IMG/VR virus record: IMGVR_UViG_3300020020_000145 | Span: 1-26,485 of that record | DNA from: a virus | DNA length: 26,485 bases | Strand: one strand, 5' to 3' | In this document: positions 1 to 8,289 of the stretch, in pieces | How positions within the stretch are numbered: position 1 is the stretch's first letter | Layout of the letters: each line of letters starts with the position of its first letter | Position numbers and translations under genes: made by a program | Notes under the pieces: model-generated | What the model was told of the DNA's origin: nothing | Database searches by the model: none | The model's input: only the letters and a program-made list of their open reading frames with translations

Positions 1-38
1 TCTTTTTCAGAAATTGGACTGAAATTACCTACAGGGCA
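1..38. other. Intergenic end of the window with a CCTACAGG motif copy
   Basis: This short stretch lies downstream of the stop codon of the 1243-residue gene. It contains AATTACCTACAGG at 23-35. The 13-mer is also present at 22812-22824 and 22840-22852, around the start of the large terminase gene. A weak inverted repeat (TTTCAG at 5-10, CTGAAA at 19-24) lies beside it; no T-run follows on either strand, so it is not called as a terminator. The next leftward gene must start outside the window. Confidence 0.5.
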
Positions 39-3000
39 CTATCCAGCGATTCTTCCCATTACGTCAGAAAAACTGGGTGGCCGCAAGGGCGAAACGTAAG
101 GTTCCTGGTAATCTGATTGGGGTTGTTGTTGAGCAATGGCAATTATCTCAGAAGGTGTTGCCGCCGTCGCAATTTTAACACCGCTCTGTCTATTCGTCAA
201 CACATAGTCAAGCGTTCCTTGAGCGTTAACTTCAGTGTCGATCCAGTACATATCCTGACCGTTATTGAATGCTCTCAAAGGAGCTTCAATGGAGCGGTCT
301 ACGTTGGTGTTATGTTGCTGTTCTTGTTGTCTCTCAGAAATCTTCCGGATAGGCAAACCAAGACCGGAGATTCTAGCTGTAGCTGGATTGGTGAATGCTT
401 CTCTGCCGACGTTTCCTGGAACACCTGGAATGTCTAGCCCGAATTCACTCTGGATATCTCCAGCCATCGGGATGTTGCTACCAACGTAATCCTGCCAGCT
501 CATATTTAGCGGCCGGTTGAAGTACAGATCCCTTCCTGTACCTAGTTCAATCGGAGCGGCCATTAGTGGGTTAAGTTGTGACAGAACTCCACGGAAGAAC
601 GACTCTGGATTCCTCTTTGTAAGTAGGTTTAGAGCGCCGAGGTTCATCATGTCCGACGACATATACCACGGTTCTTCTTCATCTGTGAGAAGTCCGAAGC
701 CCATGTCTTTGATGTATTGCGGAATGTTCAGTGCGTTGAAAGCATCTGCACCGGAGCCATCGTTGTACTCCATGAATCTTCCAGCCATGCTCAAGAACTG
801 GGGATTTGAGAACATCTGCTCTAGAAGCAACGGAGCGGCTTTCCGAACATAAGTCATGAACGGGAAAAACGTGGTCTTTAGCTGCTTCTCGAAAGGAGTG
901 AGTGCGCCGTAGTCGAACTTGTATTGGTTAACTCTCCAAAGAGCGGCGTCTTCTGCAAGCCGAGCAATCTCGTCAGCGGATTTGCCGCCCTTCTTAAAGA
1001 GAGCTTCCGCTTCATCAGTGTATGCAGTGACGAAGTGAACGAAACGGCCCATTTCTTCACGAATGTCAGAAGCCTTGCGCAAGTTGTTAGCGAAGTTTCT
1101 GCCAAGGTCTTTCGGAATTGAACCAGCAGTAAGGCTATTGTAGGTTCCTGTATCTACCTGGAAGAAGCCGCTGTCTGCGTTCTTGTGAAACAAATCCACC
1201 ATCTCGTCCCAGCTGTAGGATCTTCCGGCGATGTTAAAGACAGGGTTTCTACCTGCCTTATGTGCCAGGTACTTCTTGATGATGCGCGTATAATCGGCAG
1301 GGTTGACGTCATCCATCAAACCCATTGCGATATCGCCCATCATGTTACGCATATGGAAGCCAAGATTAGGTACGGTCTGTAGGTACTTAATCTGGTTGAT
1401 GACTTTGGAGAAGTTACGAGTGAAACGGCCCCCATCATTGGGTGACCACGAAAGCATGTCAGCAAAGTCCTCGAAGAATCCATTAACGCCCGTAGTTGAG
1501 CCTGCTCTGCCCGCACCTGTATACATGCTCTTTGGCAAGTAAACGGCTTCTCCGGCTTGTTGCGCCGCAGTTCTCATTGCTAGTGGAAGATCACTCTCAG
1601 GAACTCTGGTGACCTTAAGTCTAGTAGCTACGTCTGGGTCCAGAACTCTAGACATGAACGAGTAGTTGTCTAGAAGATCCTTTAGGAAAGCCTGCTTCGT
1701 GATATCACGCTGCATCTTCTCGAAGCGTCTAAAGAGGTTCTCCAGAGAGTGTTCCACGGGCTTGAGACCCATTTCTTTGGCCTTCGTAATGTCCCATTCT
1801 CCAGCGCCTCTGATATTGCCGTCTTTGAAAGAGGCTTTGCGACCGGCTTTGAATGCTTCACGATCTGCTCTAGAACCGCCCTTGTTGAAAAGGAAGTTAT
1901 AGTCGTCAGCATGATCGGTAACGTCACGAACGCCCCATGCTACTTCGTGACGGAAGATTTCATCTTGCTTGGTACGAATAAAGTCAATGATATCCTGAAT
2001 CTCAGGGTCAGTGACTACGTTGATGCCTCTATCCAGGAAGTCTTGAGCAGAATGGAACTTGCCTTCGCCGTACTTTCTACCGAAATCACGGAGTGTCTTG
2101 TTGAATTCCTCTAGTGTTGGAATTCCCGTGATTTTGCCAGAGCGTGCTCTAGTAGAGAACAGCGAAATGCGGTCAGGAAGTCTCTGTCCAATAGAAAGTC
2201 TATCGAACATATGAGAAGCGAAAGGACCACGCCCTTCAAACTTACGACCTACTCTCCTGTAGGCTCTACCCAACGTCTTCATTGGGATTTGCTTACCACC
2301 AACCCTTACACCGATGGTGGGGTAAGAGATGTTGTCAAAATTGGCCGCTAGTTCATCTCTGAATAGACCAACCTCGCCATCATAACGAGCGGTCATTTCT
2401 CCTAGGACTTCGTCCCAGAGTTTAGACTTCTGTAGATTCGGGTTCTTAAGGATAATGAGGTCATAGAACTCATCTAGAGAAGAACCAGGAGGAATGATCT
2501 GAGCAGCTTCCATTCTAGAAGCAAGTTCCCGCACGAATTCATCGAAATCAGGGTTACCTTGCATAGCCATATGGAAACGACGACGAGTGAAAGGACCGGC
2601 TTTTTGTACTGGGTTACGGAACCACTCTACGGCTCTAACCAATGGGCCAGAAAGTTCGCTCTTAAGAGTTTGCGCAGCATTCGATGCCGCAGTTTCACGG
2701 AAGACTCTTGGATGGAGACGAGTTCTTCTACTGCCTCCGCCACCGATATTTAGAACTGAATTGTCGTAGGCATCTGCAACAGACTGGTTGATGTTGTCCA
2801 TTACTCTCTGGCCATTCACAGTCCAGGGAGCGTTAATTTGTCTTCCAGCTACAGTCTGTGGAAGTCCGTGTAGAGCAGGTGCGCCCAGATTTGACTGTGT
2901 GTCCCTTGCGATGTTATCTGCGGCGTTGATTACTGTCTGCCGCATGTTGTCGATATTTGCTACTGCACCGGATTCGTCTAGAACCCTAAACCGAGCAGGA

Positions 3001-3770
3001 ATGAAGTGGTTCAAAGGATCTAGGAACAGTTCTCCAGCAAATCCAAGACCCTGTGCCATACGTTGTTCTAGAAGTGGATGTGCTTCCTCAAAGTCTTGTA
3101 GAACACCGCTACCAAAGTTTCCTTCGTTGTTTTTATAGGTTTCATAGACTTGGCCGAAGCCAGTCTTGTCTTCTCCAGTTACGCCGCTAAAGACACCGGA
3201 GAGGAAACTGCCAGCAGTGCTTTCTAGGTGATTCTGTCCTGCGACTCTGTTTAGACCCTCCGCAAGACCGTAGGCAGGTCTAGAAATCAGATCCAAAGCT
3301 CTACCTAGAATTGACTGCTGAAAACCACCGTCCTGGGAAAACGGGTTACTGAAACCGATGGCACGAGTAATGTCCTGCCACCAGGGACGATCTTCTTCTG
3401 CTTCTTGCTCTTGTTCCTGGTTGATTCTATTGAGCGACTCTTGTTCAGCGGCAGCTTGTGTGTAGTCCGAAATCAGCCTATTGACGTTGTTCGTCCAAGA
3501 GTTGTCAATACTGCCTCGGCCTCTACTAGCAGTTCCTCTGCCAATAGTAGCCGATCTAATTTCGTTGAAAGTGCTGTCAGGATTTCCCCGTGCAACAGCT
3601 TCTCTACCGCTTCTTCCACCAGTCCAAGAAGACGCCTCAGTAATACTATCCGAAGCACTACTAATCGGTCTTCCTGTACGGTTACCGAGTAGTCTGTTGT
3701 AGCGATCTACGTTAGATTCAGGCTGTCTTTGCTGCGGCTGCGGGGGAAGTTTGACTGGTCGCTTAGCCAA
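39..3770 (-). CDS. Large internal virion / DNA-ejection-type protein (1243 aa)
   Basis: The size, the position at the end of the structural operon and the Pro/Gln-rich basic N-terminus fit a large virion-internal protein released with the DNA in podoviruses. Residues about 241-255 hold a GELFLDPLN stretch and residues about 963-975 an FPFMTYVRK stretch. Both resemble motifs I recall from large proteins of phages of Gram-positive bacteria, but this is recall, not a search. No lysozyme, protease or polymerase motif is evident. The start is TTG: it follows a strong Shine-Dalgarno (GGAAGGTG, 5 nt away) and overlaps the upstream stop by 8 bases; the first ATG lies far inside. It could instead be a minor head protein of another kind. 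That it is a structural phage protein is fairly secure; its exact job is not. Confidence 0.6.
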   Translation of the reverse strand: MAKRPVKLPPQPQQRQPESNVDRYNRLLGNRTGRPISSASDSITEASSWTGGRSGREAVARGNPDSTFNEIRSATIGRGTASRGRGSIDNSWTNNVNRLISDYTQAAAEQESLNRINQEQEQEAEEDRPWWQDITRAIGFSNPFSQDGGFQQSILGRALDLISRPAYGLAEGLNRVAGQNHLESTAGSFLSGVFSGVTGEDKTGFGQVYETYKNNEGNFGSGVLQDFEEAHPLLEQRMAQGLGFAGELFLDPLNHFIPARFRVLDESGAVANIDNMRQTVINAADNIARDTQSNLGAPALHGLPQTVAGRQINAPWTVNGQRVMDNINQSVADAYDNSVLNIGGGGSRRTRLHPRVFRETAASNAAQTLKSELSGPLVRAVEWFRNPVQKAGPFTRRRFHMAMQGNPDFDEFVRELASRMEAAQIIPPGSSLDEFYDLIILKNPNLQKSKLWDEVLGEMTARYDGEVGLFRDELAANFDNISYPTIGVRVGGKQIPMKTLGRAYRRVGRKFEGRGPFASHMFDRLSIGQRLPDRISLFSTRARSGKITGIPTLEEFNKTLRDFGRKYGEGKFHSAQDFLDRGINVVTDPEIQDIIDFIRTKQDEIFRHEVAWGVRDVTDHADDYNFLFNKGGSRADREAFKAGRKASFKDGNIRGAGEWDITKAKEMGLKPVEHSLENLFRRFEKMQRDITKQAFLKDLLDNYSFMSRVLDPDVATRLKVTRVPESDLPLAMRTAAQQAGEAVYLPKSMYTGAGRAGSTTGVNGFFEDFADMLSWSPNDGGRFTRNFSKVINQIKYLQTVPNLGFHMRNMMGDIAMGLMDDVNPADYTRIIKKYLAHKAGRNPVFNIAGRSYSWDEMVDLFHKNADSGFFQVDTGTYNSLTAGSIPKDLGRNFANNLRKASDIREEMGRFVHFVTAYTDEAEALFKKGGKSADEIARLAEDAALWRVNQYKFDYGALTPFEKQLKTTFFPFMTYVRKAAPLLLEQMFSNPQFLSMAGRFMEYNDGSGADAFNALNIPQYIKDMGFGLLTDEEEPWYMSSDMMNLGALNLLTKRNPESFFRGVLSQLNPLMAAPIELGTGRDLYFNRPLNMSWQDYVGSNIPMAGDIQSEFGLDIPGVPGNVGREAFTNPATARISGLGLPIRKISERQQEQQHNTNVDRSIEAPLRAFNNGQDMYWIDTEVNAQGTLDYVLTNRQSGVKIATAATPSEIIAIAQQQPQSDYQEPYVSPLRPPSFSDVMGRIAG

Positions 3771-6366
3771 GTTTCACCTTCCTTTTAGCGTTACTACCGA
3801 GAGTACTGACAACTGACTTAACTGCTTTCGGACTCTTTACATCAGCAACATTGATTCGAGGCTGTTGAGTCTTGGCACTAGAAGTAAGTCTGTTAGTGGC
3901 TGCTTGCTTGTAGTTAGGTGTAGGCACCAAAGATTGAGTTCTTTGAAGAAGACTTGGAACAATACTTCTAGCCGTTCCAGGCGCACCGACTTGTCCTGCT
4001 CCAGTAGCAGCAAACGGATCAATGCTGTTAGGTACGAACTCCATTACTTCTTCTGCAGGAATTAGAGCAGCATCGAACATATTTTGGTTATTGTCAACGG
4101 CATCAATGTTAACGGCGGTGGTATTAGATGCTGCGTTATCTGCTGTAGCTTGCGTGATTGCCATATCCAAGTTGGAATTGAAACCACCAGTATTGAAAAT
4201 GTCAACCATAGCATTACCAGCATTAACAGTATTTTCTAGAGCGTCAAGTTCTTCTTGTGTAGGAATATCCTGTTCGTAATATTCCCCGAGTTCTGGATCA
4301 AAGCCGCTATCTTCGCCACCCATCAGATCAGCCTTCTCATCAGAGAAACCCTGCAAAGCAGTCATGAACGGCTCTGTATAGCCGCCGCCTCGGTTTTCTC
4401 TAACTCTACGAAGAAGATCGTCTTGGGTTACCTGATTGGTTGGGTTAGTGATGGTAGTACCAAAGATGTCCTGAACTCTACCAGCGCCTTGAATAGCCCT
4501 GACCATCATTGCTTGAGCAGCTTGTCTTTGCCTAGCAACTAGATCCAGAGCATCCTGTCGCTCTCTAGTTTCATTAGGAACAGTGGCGCTATTGTTAATG
4601 GCATAAGCGGCCGCTGCTTCGTTGGGAACATCAATACCAGACTGTTCAAGTGCCCTGTCTACGACCACTCTAGCTGATGGCAAGAGATTGGGGTAAACAT
4701 CTTCCCAGTAGGCTCTTTGAGCATTTGGATCTTGTGTTCCATTGAACATGTACTGACGAAGTTGTTCCATTGCAGGCATGTTGTAGTACGCCAAGCTGAA
4801 TTCTTCATCAGTCAGATCTTCAGGGGGAATGAACATATAGTCCATGTTGGCTGGGTTAGCCATTGTGTTGTGGTCTGGACTTAGATTGTCCCCGTTGTCA
4901 TAGAACCACTCTGCTTCGGGGGTGGGAAGTTGAGAGTCATCTAAAATGTAGGAATCTGTGGCATTCCCAGTCTGTGCCGGCGGCATGAAATCTTCGATAG
5001 AGTAGTCCGTTTGTGGGCGCCGTCTATTTCCGAAGAAATCAGAAATAGCTCCTTGTACTCCACCTGTAGGATTAAGGGTGTCTCCGTAACCCTGACGAAT
5101 ACGACCACCAAAGGTGTTTACGTCAGCAAAATCCGCGGCGAGTTGTTGTTGACCTTGACCGGGTACACCACCATAGTTTGCCGGATCATAGAAGTCAGAG
5201 TACACAGGATCGAACGCTTCATTGTGTGCCAAATCCTCAACACCCTGATAGTTCTGTATGTTTGCCTCAGGGTTTTCAATGAACGCCTCGTATTCATCTG
5301 TTTCTGGATCGTCGCCGGGCATCAATCCAACAGTGTTTAGGTAATTCTGAATCCATGTAGGCTCTGCCAAGCCACTATTGACAAGATCTGTCCAGGCACT
5401 GTTGTTGAGATTTACCTCTTGTTTGCCAAGAAGTTGTTCCTCGGCTTCTCTTACCTGTTCTTGCAAGTTACCAATGAACTCGTCAGAATCAGCTCCACCT
5501 GCGTCATTAGACATTGCAACGGCAGCCTCAAATAAAGCAGGATCAGCAGCCATTGCGGCTTCTATTGCTTCCATGAATCCGGGACGATTCAATTGAGCGT
5601 TGTCTCCAACAGTGCCTCTAGCCCACTTGTCAATGTTTAGTTGTGCGTCCTGATCGTCAAAGAAAGCATTTCCTCCTTCAGCAGTTCCATCCATACTTTC
5701 ATCATCGGAACCACCACCGCCACCTCTGCCGCCCCTTCTTCCGCCACCTCCACCACCGCCGCCTCCACCGCCACCAGCTTCAGCAGCCATCATTAATGGA
5801 ATGGAATCGAGGTAGCCGTTATAGAGTTCCTGTTGCTTAAGGAACCAAGAAAGATCGGTAGCTAGGTTTTGATCCCCAGTTTCACCCATTTGTTCCATTG
5901 CGCCCATGTAGGAAGCAATGGCAGGATCAGCCATCATTGCGGCGTAATTAGGATCATTGACGTCGAAGTTAGCACCTAGTAGATTCTGGATCCATTCAGT
6001 TCCCTGAGTATCAATATCTCCAACATACGTAGAGTAATTGGTCTTAATCTGGTCCATGAGTGCCGCAATTTCAGCAGCAGTCATTTCCTTCATTCCACTG
6101 ATAGCAGTAAGAGTAGGGTCTACCGCAGCTTCGGCAGTTCCTCCACCTACAGCTGGTGCCGCAGAAACTGATCCACCTGAATTAGAGCTAGGGGTAGCCA
6201 GACTTTGCATAGCAGTATTTAGGTTACCGCCGGTCTTTTCACTACCCGAATTACGCAGTTGCAGCACATTTCGTGCAAGATCTGCGATCTGTTGCTTCTG
6301 CGCCATTTCCTGGGCAGATTGCGAAACCGCCTTAACTGCGGCTCTAATGTCAAATGGATCAGGCAT
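3763..6366 (-). CDS. Large acidic virion-associated protein with a polyglycine tract (867 aa)
   Basis: I do not recognise a family. The protein is rich in Asp, Asn, Ala, Gln and Met. It has an uninterrupted Gly run followed by Gly/Arg at residues about 197-219, and ends in a Lys/Arg-rich tail. A loosely repeated module can be seen: WIQNLL followed by NDP and ADPA at about 127-155, a second ADPALFEAA version at about 272-284, and WIQNYL followed by DDPETDEYEAFIENPE at about 338-370. The ATG overlaps the stop of the 245-residue gene (TAATG) and the gene runs 8 bases into the 1243-residue gene, so the three are probably translated together. An internal virion (ejection) protein or head-tail accessory protein is the best inference from position. 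No catalytic motif is visible. Confidence 0.5.
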   Translation of the reverse strand: MPDPFDIRAAVKAVSQSAQEMAQKQQIADLARNVLQLRNSGSEKTGGNLNTAMQSLATPSSNSGGSVSAAPAVGGGTAEAAVDPTLTAISGMKEMTAAEIAALMDQIKTNYSTYVGDIDTQGTEWIQNLLGANFDVNDPNYAAMMADPAIASYMGAMEQMGETGDQNLATDLSWFLKQQELYNGYLDSIPLMMAAEAGGGGGGGGGGGGRRGGRGGGGGSDDESMDGTAEGGNAFFDDQDAQLNIDKWARGTVGDNAQLNRPGFMEAIEAAMAADPALFEAAVAMSNDAGGADSDEFIGNLQEQVREAEEQLLGKQEVNLNNSAWTDLVNSGLAEPTWIQNYLNTVGLMPGDDPETDEYEAFIENPEANIQNYQGVEDLAHNEAFDPVYSDFYDPANYGGVPGQGQQQLAADFADVNTFGGRIRQGYGDTLNPTGGVQGAISDFFGNRRRPQTDYSIEDFMPPAQTGNATDSYILDDSQLPTPEAEWFYDNGDNLSPDHNTMANPANMDYMFIPPEDLTDEEFSLAYYNMPAMEQLRQYMFNGTQDPNAQRAYWEDVYPNLLPSARVVVDRALEQSGIDVPNEAAAAYAINNSATVPNETRERQDALDLVARQRQAAQAMMVRAIQGAGRVQDIFGTTITNPTNQVTQDDLLRRVRENRGGGYTEPFMTALQGFSDEKADLMGGEDSGFDPELGEYYEQDIPTQEELDALENTVNAGNAMVDIFNTGGFNSNLDMAITQATADNAASNTTAVNIDAVDNNQNMFDAALIPAEEVMEFVPNSIDPFAATGAGQVGAPGTARSIVPSLLQRTQSLVPTPNYKQAATNRLTSSAKTQQPRINVADVKSPKAVKSVVSTLGSNAKRKVKLG

Positions 6367-7103
6367 TATTGAGTCCTAGAGAATCTCTGCTGTGCGGCTC
6401 GTCTGAGAAGTTCGGGTGTAATTGAAAGTCCACCTACAGGACCCCTTGCTCTTTTTGCTCTCTGCAACATTCCGATGGGGCCAACTACGTTGTAATTTCT
6501 ACCGGCCGTTGTGAATGAACCGCCGCCAGAACCTGCACCTGAATTACCGGCCGTTTGCTGTGGTGTAGCTGTTGCAGGAGTATCAGTAGTAGGAGCGGTT
6601 ACTTGTGCAGCAGTTCCTGGGGCAACAATTGCACCGGAAGGGCCACCGGTATTAGTAGCCGTTCTACCAGTAGAGGTAGGAGATGCAAGGTTGCCAGAAC
6701 GCAAAGCGTTTCTAGCCGCATTCATCAATCCTACGTTCTTGTTGTTGACAAGACTAGGATTGATCTTACCGATCTGGTTAACACTGCCAGAAACAGCAGG
6801 CATGTTCGCAGCAGCCTTGGTTGAATAAGGCGCTGCGTATCTAGCGTCTGCAACTCCCTTAGGAGAAGTAGGAATTCCCTTTGGGCCAGAGAATCCCTGA
6901 TTCGTCTTTGGAGCAGCGACCTTTCTAGGGGCTTCTGCATAGGGAGTAGGACCAATTCTGCTAGGACTTCCACCAGCAGATGGCGTACTCTTATTCAGAG
7001 TTCTAGGAGCACTCTTCTTTGTGCTCTGCGTTCTTGACGCAGGCTTACCAGTGTTCTTCTTGGAAATGGATCTAAGAGAACCCTTTGAGACTTTACTAGC
7101 CAT
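6366..7103 (-). CDS. Basic low-complexity virion-associated protein (245 aa)
   Basis: The protein is Ser/Thr/Pro/Ala/Gly-rich and strongly basic at both ends, with Lys/Arg-dense residues 1-65 and an RAKRARGP stretch near the C-terminus. It has no predicted membrane segment and no recognisable domain. The composition suggests a disordered, DNA-binding or internal-head protein; this is inference. Its ATG overlaps the previous stop (TGATG) and its own stop overlaps the start of the 867-residue gene (TAATG), so it belongs to the same translation-coupled set. It reads intact, without frameshift. Confidence 0.5.
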   Translation of the reverse strand: MASKVSKGSLRSISKKNTGKPASRTQSTKKSAPRTLNKSTPSAGGSPSRIGPTPYAEAPRKVAAPKTNQGFSGPKGIPTSPKGVADARYAAPYSTKAAANMPAVSGSVNQIGKINPSLVNNKNVGLMNAARNALRSGNLASPTSTGRTATNTGGPSGAIVAPGTAAQVTAPTTDTPATATPQQTAGNSGAGSGGGSFTTAGRNYNVVGPIGMLQRAKRARGPVGGLSITPELLRRAAQQRFSRTQ

Positions 7104-7318
7104 CAGCTTCCACCCATACGACGCTTGGCAGCATTTTGAACACTGCCCTTAAATCCCTTAGTGTTCAAGCCACCGTGTCCGTATTTACGGTTATGGGCAT
7201 TTCTTGCCAACATAGAGTTTCCAACAGTCCTTTGAAACGGAGTCTTCAAGTTTCTCCGTCGTTGACCCTCTGGTTCATCGCTGGGGTCAGGGCTTCTATT
7301 GGGGTTTTTATTAGGCAT
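7103..7318 (-). CDS. Small basic protein (71 aa), unknown
   Basis: A 71-residue, Arg/Lys/Asn-rich protein with no hydrophobic core, probably disordered or nucleic-acid-binding. The ATG is preceded by AAGGAAG about 4 nt upstream, one of the clearer ribosome sites of the operon. The stop overlaps the start of the 245-residue basic gene (TGATG). It is one of three small to medium basic proteins on both sides of the lysis genes (with 9024-9182 and 6366-7103). A packaged or ejected accessory protein is possible but not shown. Confidence 0.5.
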   Translation of the reverse strand: MPNKNPNRSPDPSDEPEGQRRRNLKTPFQRTVGNSMLARNAHNRKYGHGGLNTKGFKGSVQNAAKRRMGGS

Positions 7319-7327
7319 GCTACTTCC

Positions 7328-7696
7328 TTACGATGCTGGTGTTAGACCAAGGGTGGCTAACAACTGTTGGTTCTTTAGATCCTGGGTGTTCTCAAGTCGT
7401 CGTCTAGCAATGGTAGCTAGATCGGTTGCAAGAGAAGTTCCAGCTTCTGACTTGTTTCTGGTAAGATCCTCTTGGAGTTCCATTTGGTTCTTAACAGAAG
7501 CTCCGGCATGGAGCATTCCTCTATCAGAAAAGCCTGTGCGGTTGGTTTCCTCTACGTCTTGGTAGTTCCGCTGCATCTTACCGATTGCAGTATCATGACT
7601 GATTCTGCGGCGGTTTTCTTGATCGTCTAGATCCGCAGCGGTCTTTCCATGTTGAAAGACAAGAGCATTCAGGACGGCCGGATTTACGACAGCCAT
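7328..7696 (-). CDS. Hypothetical helical virion-operon protein (122 aa)
   Basis: Predicted mostly helical and rich in Gln, Asn, Asp, Arg and Leu; the second half (about residues 60-115) could form a coiled coil. There is no membrane segment or known motif. The ATG at 7696 overlaps the stop of the upstream single-TM protein (TAATG), which is preferred over an in-frame TTG six bases earlier. Placement between the lysis genes and the basic/internal proteins suggests a small internal virion protein, as in podovirus late operons, but no homology can be claimed. Confidence 0.5.
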   Translation of the reverse strand: MAVVNPAVLNALVFQHGKTAADLDDQENRRRISHDTAIGKMQRNYQDVEETNRTGFSDRGMLHAGASVKNQMELQEDLTRNKSEAGTSLATDLATIARRRLENTQDLKNQQLLATLGLTPAS

Positions 7697-8082
7697 TAGC
7701 AATCCTCCGGCTTAAGTGAAGGAGTTCTGTCATTCATCCGATCTACCAACCCAGCAACTAAAGGGCGAGTATCCTCCCCAATGGCCTCCTGTACTGTTAC
7801 ATACAAGTCGAGGAAATTGGCTCGGTTTGCTTCCCGGCTTTCCACTCTGCTTTCGCAGACGGCTTTGTTTGATTCTTGAACGTAGGCTTTGAGGCCATAA
7901 GCGGTGCCGAAGCACACTACTGTCAGTGTCGTCGTCACTAACAGAACCCAGCCGTTCGGTGTGTTGTTCGGAGCTTTCGCCCATTTCCTGAACCTTTGGG
8001 TCGGACTCTGTTCGTCTACTTCCAAAGAATTTCTGTCCGATGAGAATAGATGAGACAAGTCCGATAACGAGTGCATTGGCAT
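7696..8082 (-). CDS. Single-TM lysis-associated protein (128 aa), overlaps the holin candidate
   Basis: Residues about 45-63 (WVLLVTTTLTVVCFGTAYG) form one membrane span after a 44-residue charged N-terminus; the remaining 65 residues are soluble and helical. The ATG has a strong ribosome site (AGGAGAG, about 6 nt upstream). It begins inside the 151-residue two-TM gene, in the +1 frame, and shares 353 bases with it. It ends in a TAATG junction with the next gene. By position it may be a second holin, an antiholin or a spanin-like protein; nothing in the sequence decides between these. An alternative is that one long three-TM protein was split by a frameshift (natural or a sequencing indel), but the good ribosome site argues for a separate gene. 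Confidence 0.55.
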   Translation of the reverse strand: MPMHSLSDLSHLFSSDRNSLEVDEQSPTQRFRKWAKAPNNTPNGWVLLVTTTLTVVCFGTAYGLKAYVQESNKAVCESRVESREANRANFLDLYVTVQEAIGEDTRPLVAGLVDRMNDRTPSLKPEDC

Positions 8083-8185
8083 TGAAGTCTCTCCTGACTC
8101 CCCAATAAACTAGAAGTATGACTGCTATCCAGAAAAGCACTGATTGTTGCGTTTCTGTTTCCTTCCAGCGAAATCTGTTCGGCAT
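7730..8185 (-). CDS. Two-TM holin candidate (151 aa)
   Basis: Two hydrophobic segments, residues about 15-30 (SVLFWIAVILLVYWGV) and 38-54 (ALVIGLVSSILIGQKFF), are separated by a short charged turn and followed by a hydrophilic tail. That is the layout of class II holins. It is the first gene after a strong promoter (-35 TTGACA at 8276-8281, -10 TATAGT at 8253-8258) and follows the endolysin gene. From about residue 36 on it shares its DNA with the 128-residue gene in another frame. The last 60 residues (Ser/Arg/Trp-rich) look less constrained, so the overlap may mainly preserve the other frame. Holin function is inferred from topology and neighbours. Confidence 0.55.
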   Translation of the reverse strand: MPNRFRWKETETQQSVLFWIAVILLVYWGVRRDFNANALVIGLVSSILIGQKFFGSRRTESDPKVQEMGESSEQHTERLGSVSDDDTDSSVLRHRLWPQSLRSRIKQSRLRKQSGKPGSKPSQFPRLVCNSTGGHWGGYSPFSCWVGRSDE

Positions 8186-8252
8186 GACTACCCACCCGTA
8201 ATTATAGTAAACTGCTTCCGTTACGGTGGATATTGTCCGCCTCCACAGTTTA

Positions 8253-8281
8253 ACTATACCAATGGTAAGTTTTTATGTCAA
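8253..8281 (-). promoter_or_regulatory. Strong sigma70-type promoter ahead of the lysis genes
   Basis: On the minus strand there is TTGACA (8281-8276), a 17-base spacer and TATAGT (8258-8253), a near-perfect vegetative promoter. It lies in the 104-base gap between the endolysin stop and the holin start, the largest gap in this part of the operon. A second TATAAT (8204-8199) lies closer to the holin start but has no good -35. The promoter would give separate, host-RNA-polymerase transcription of the holin-like and downstream virion genes. Confidence 0.7.
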
Positions 8282-8289
8282 GTTTGAAA

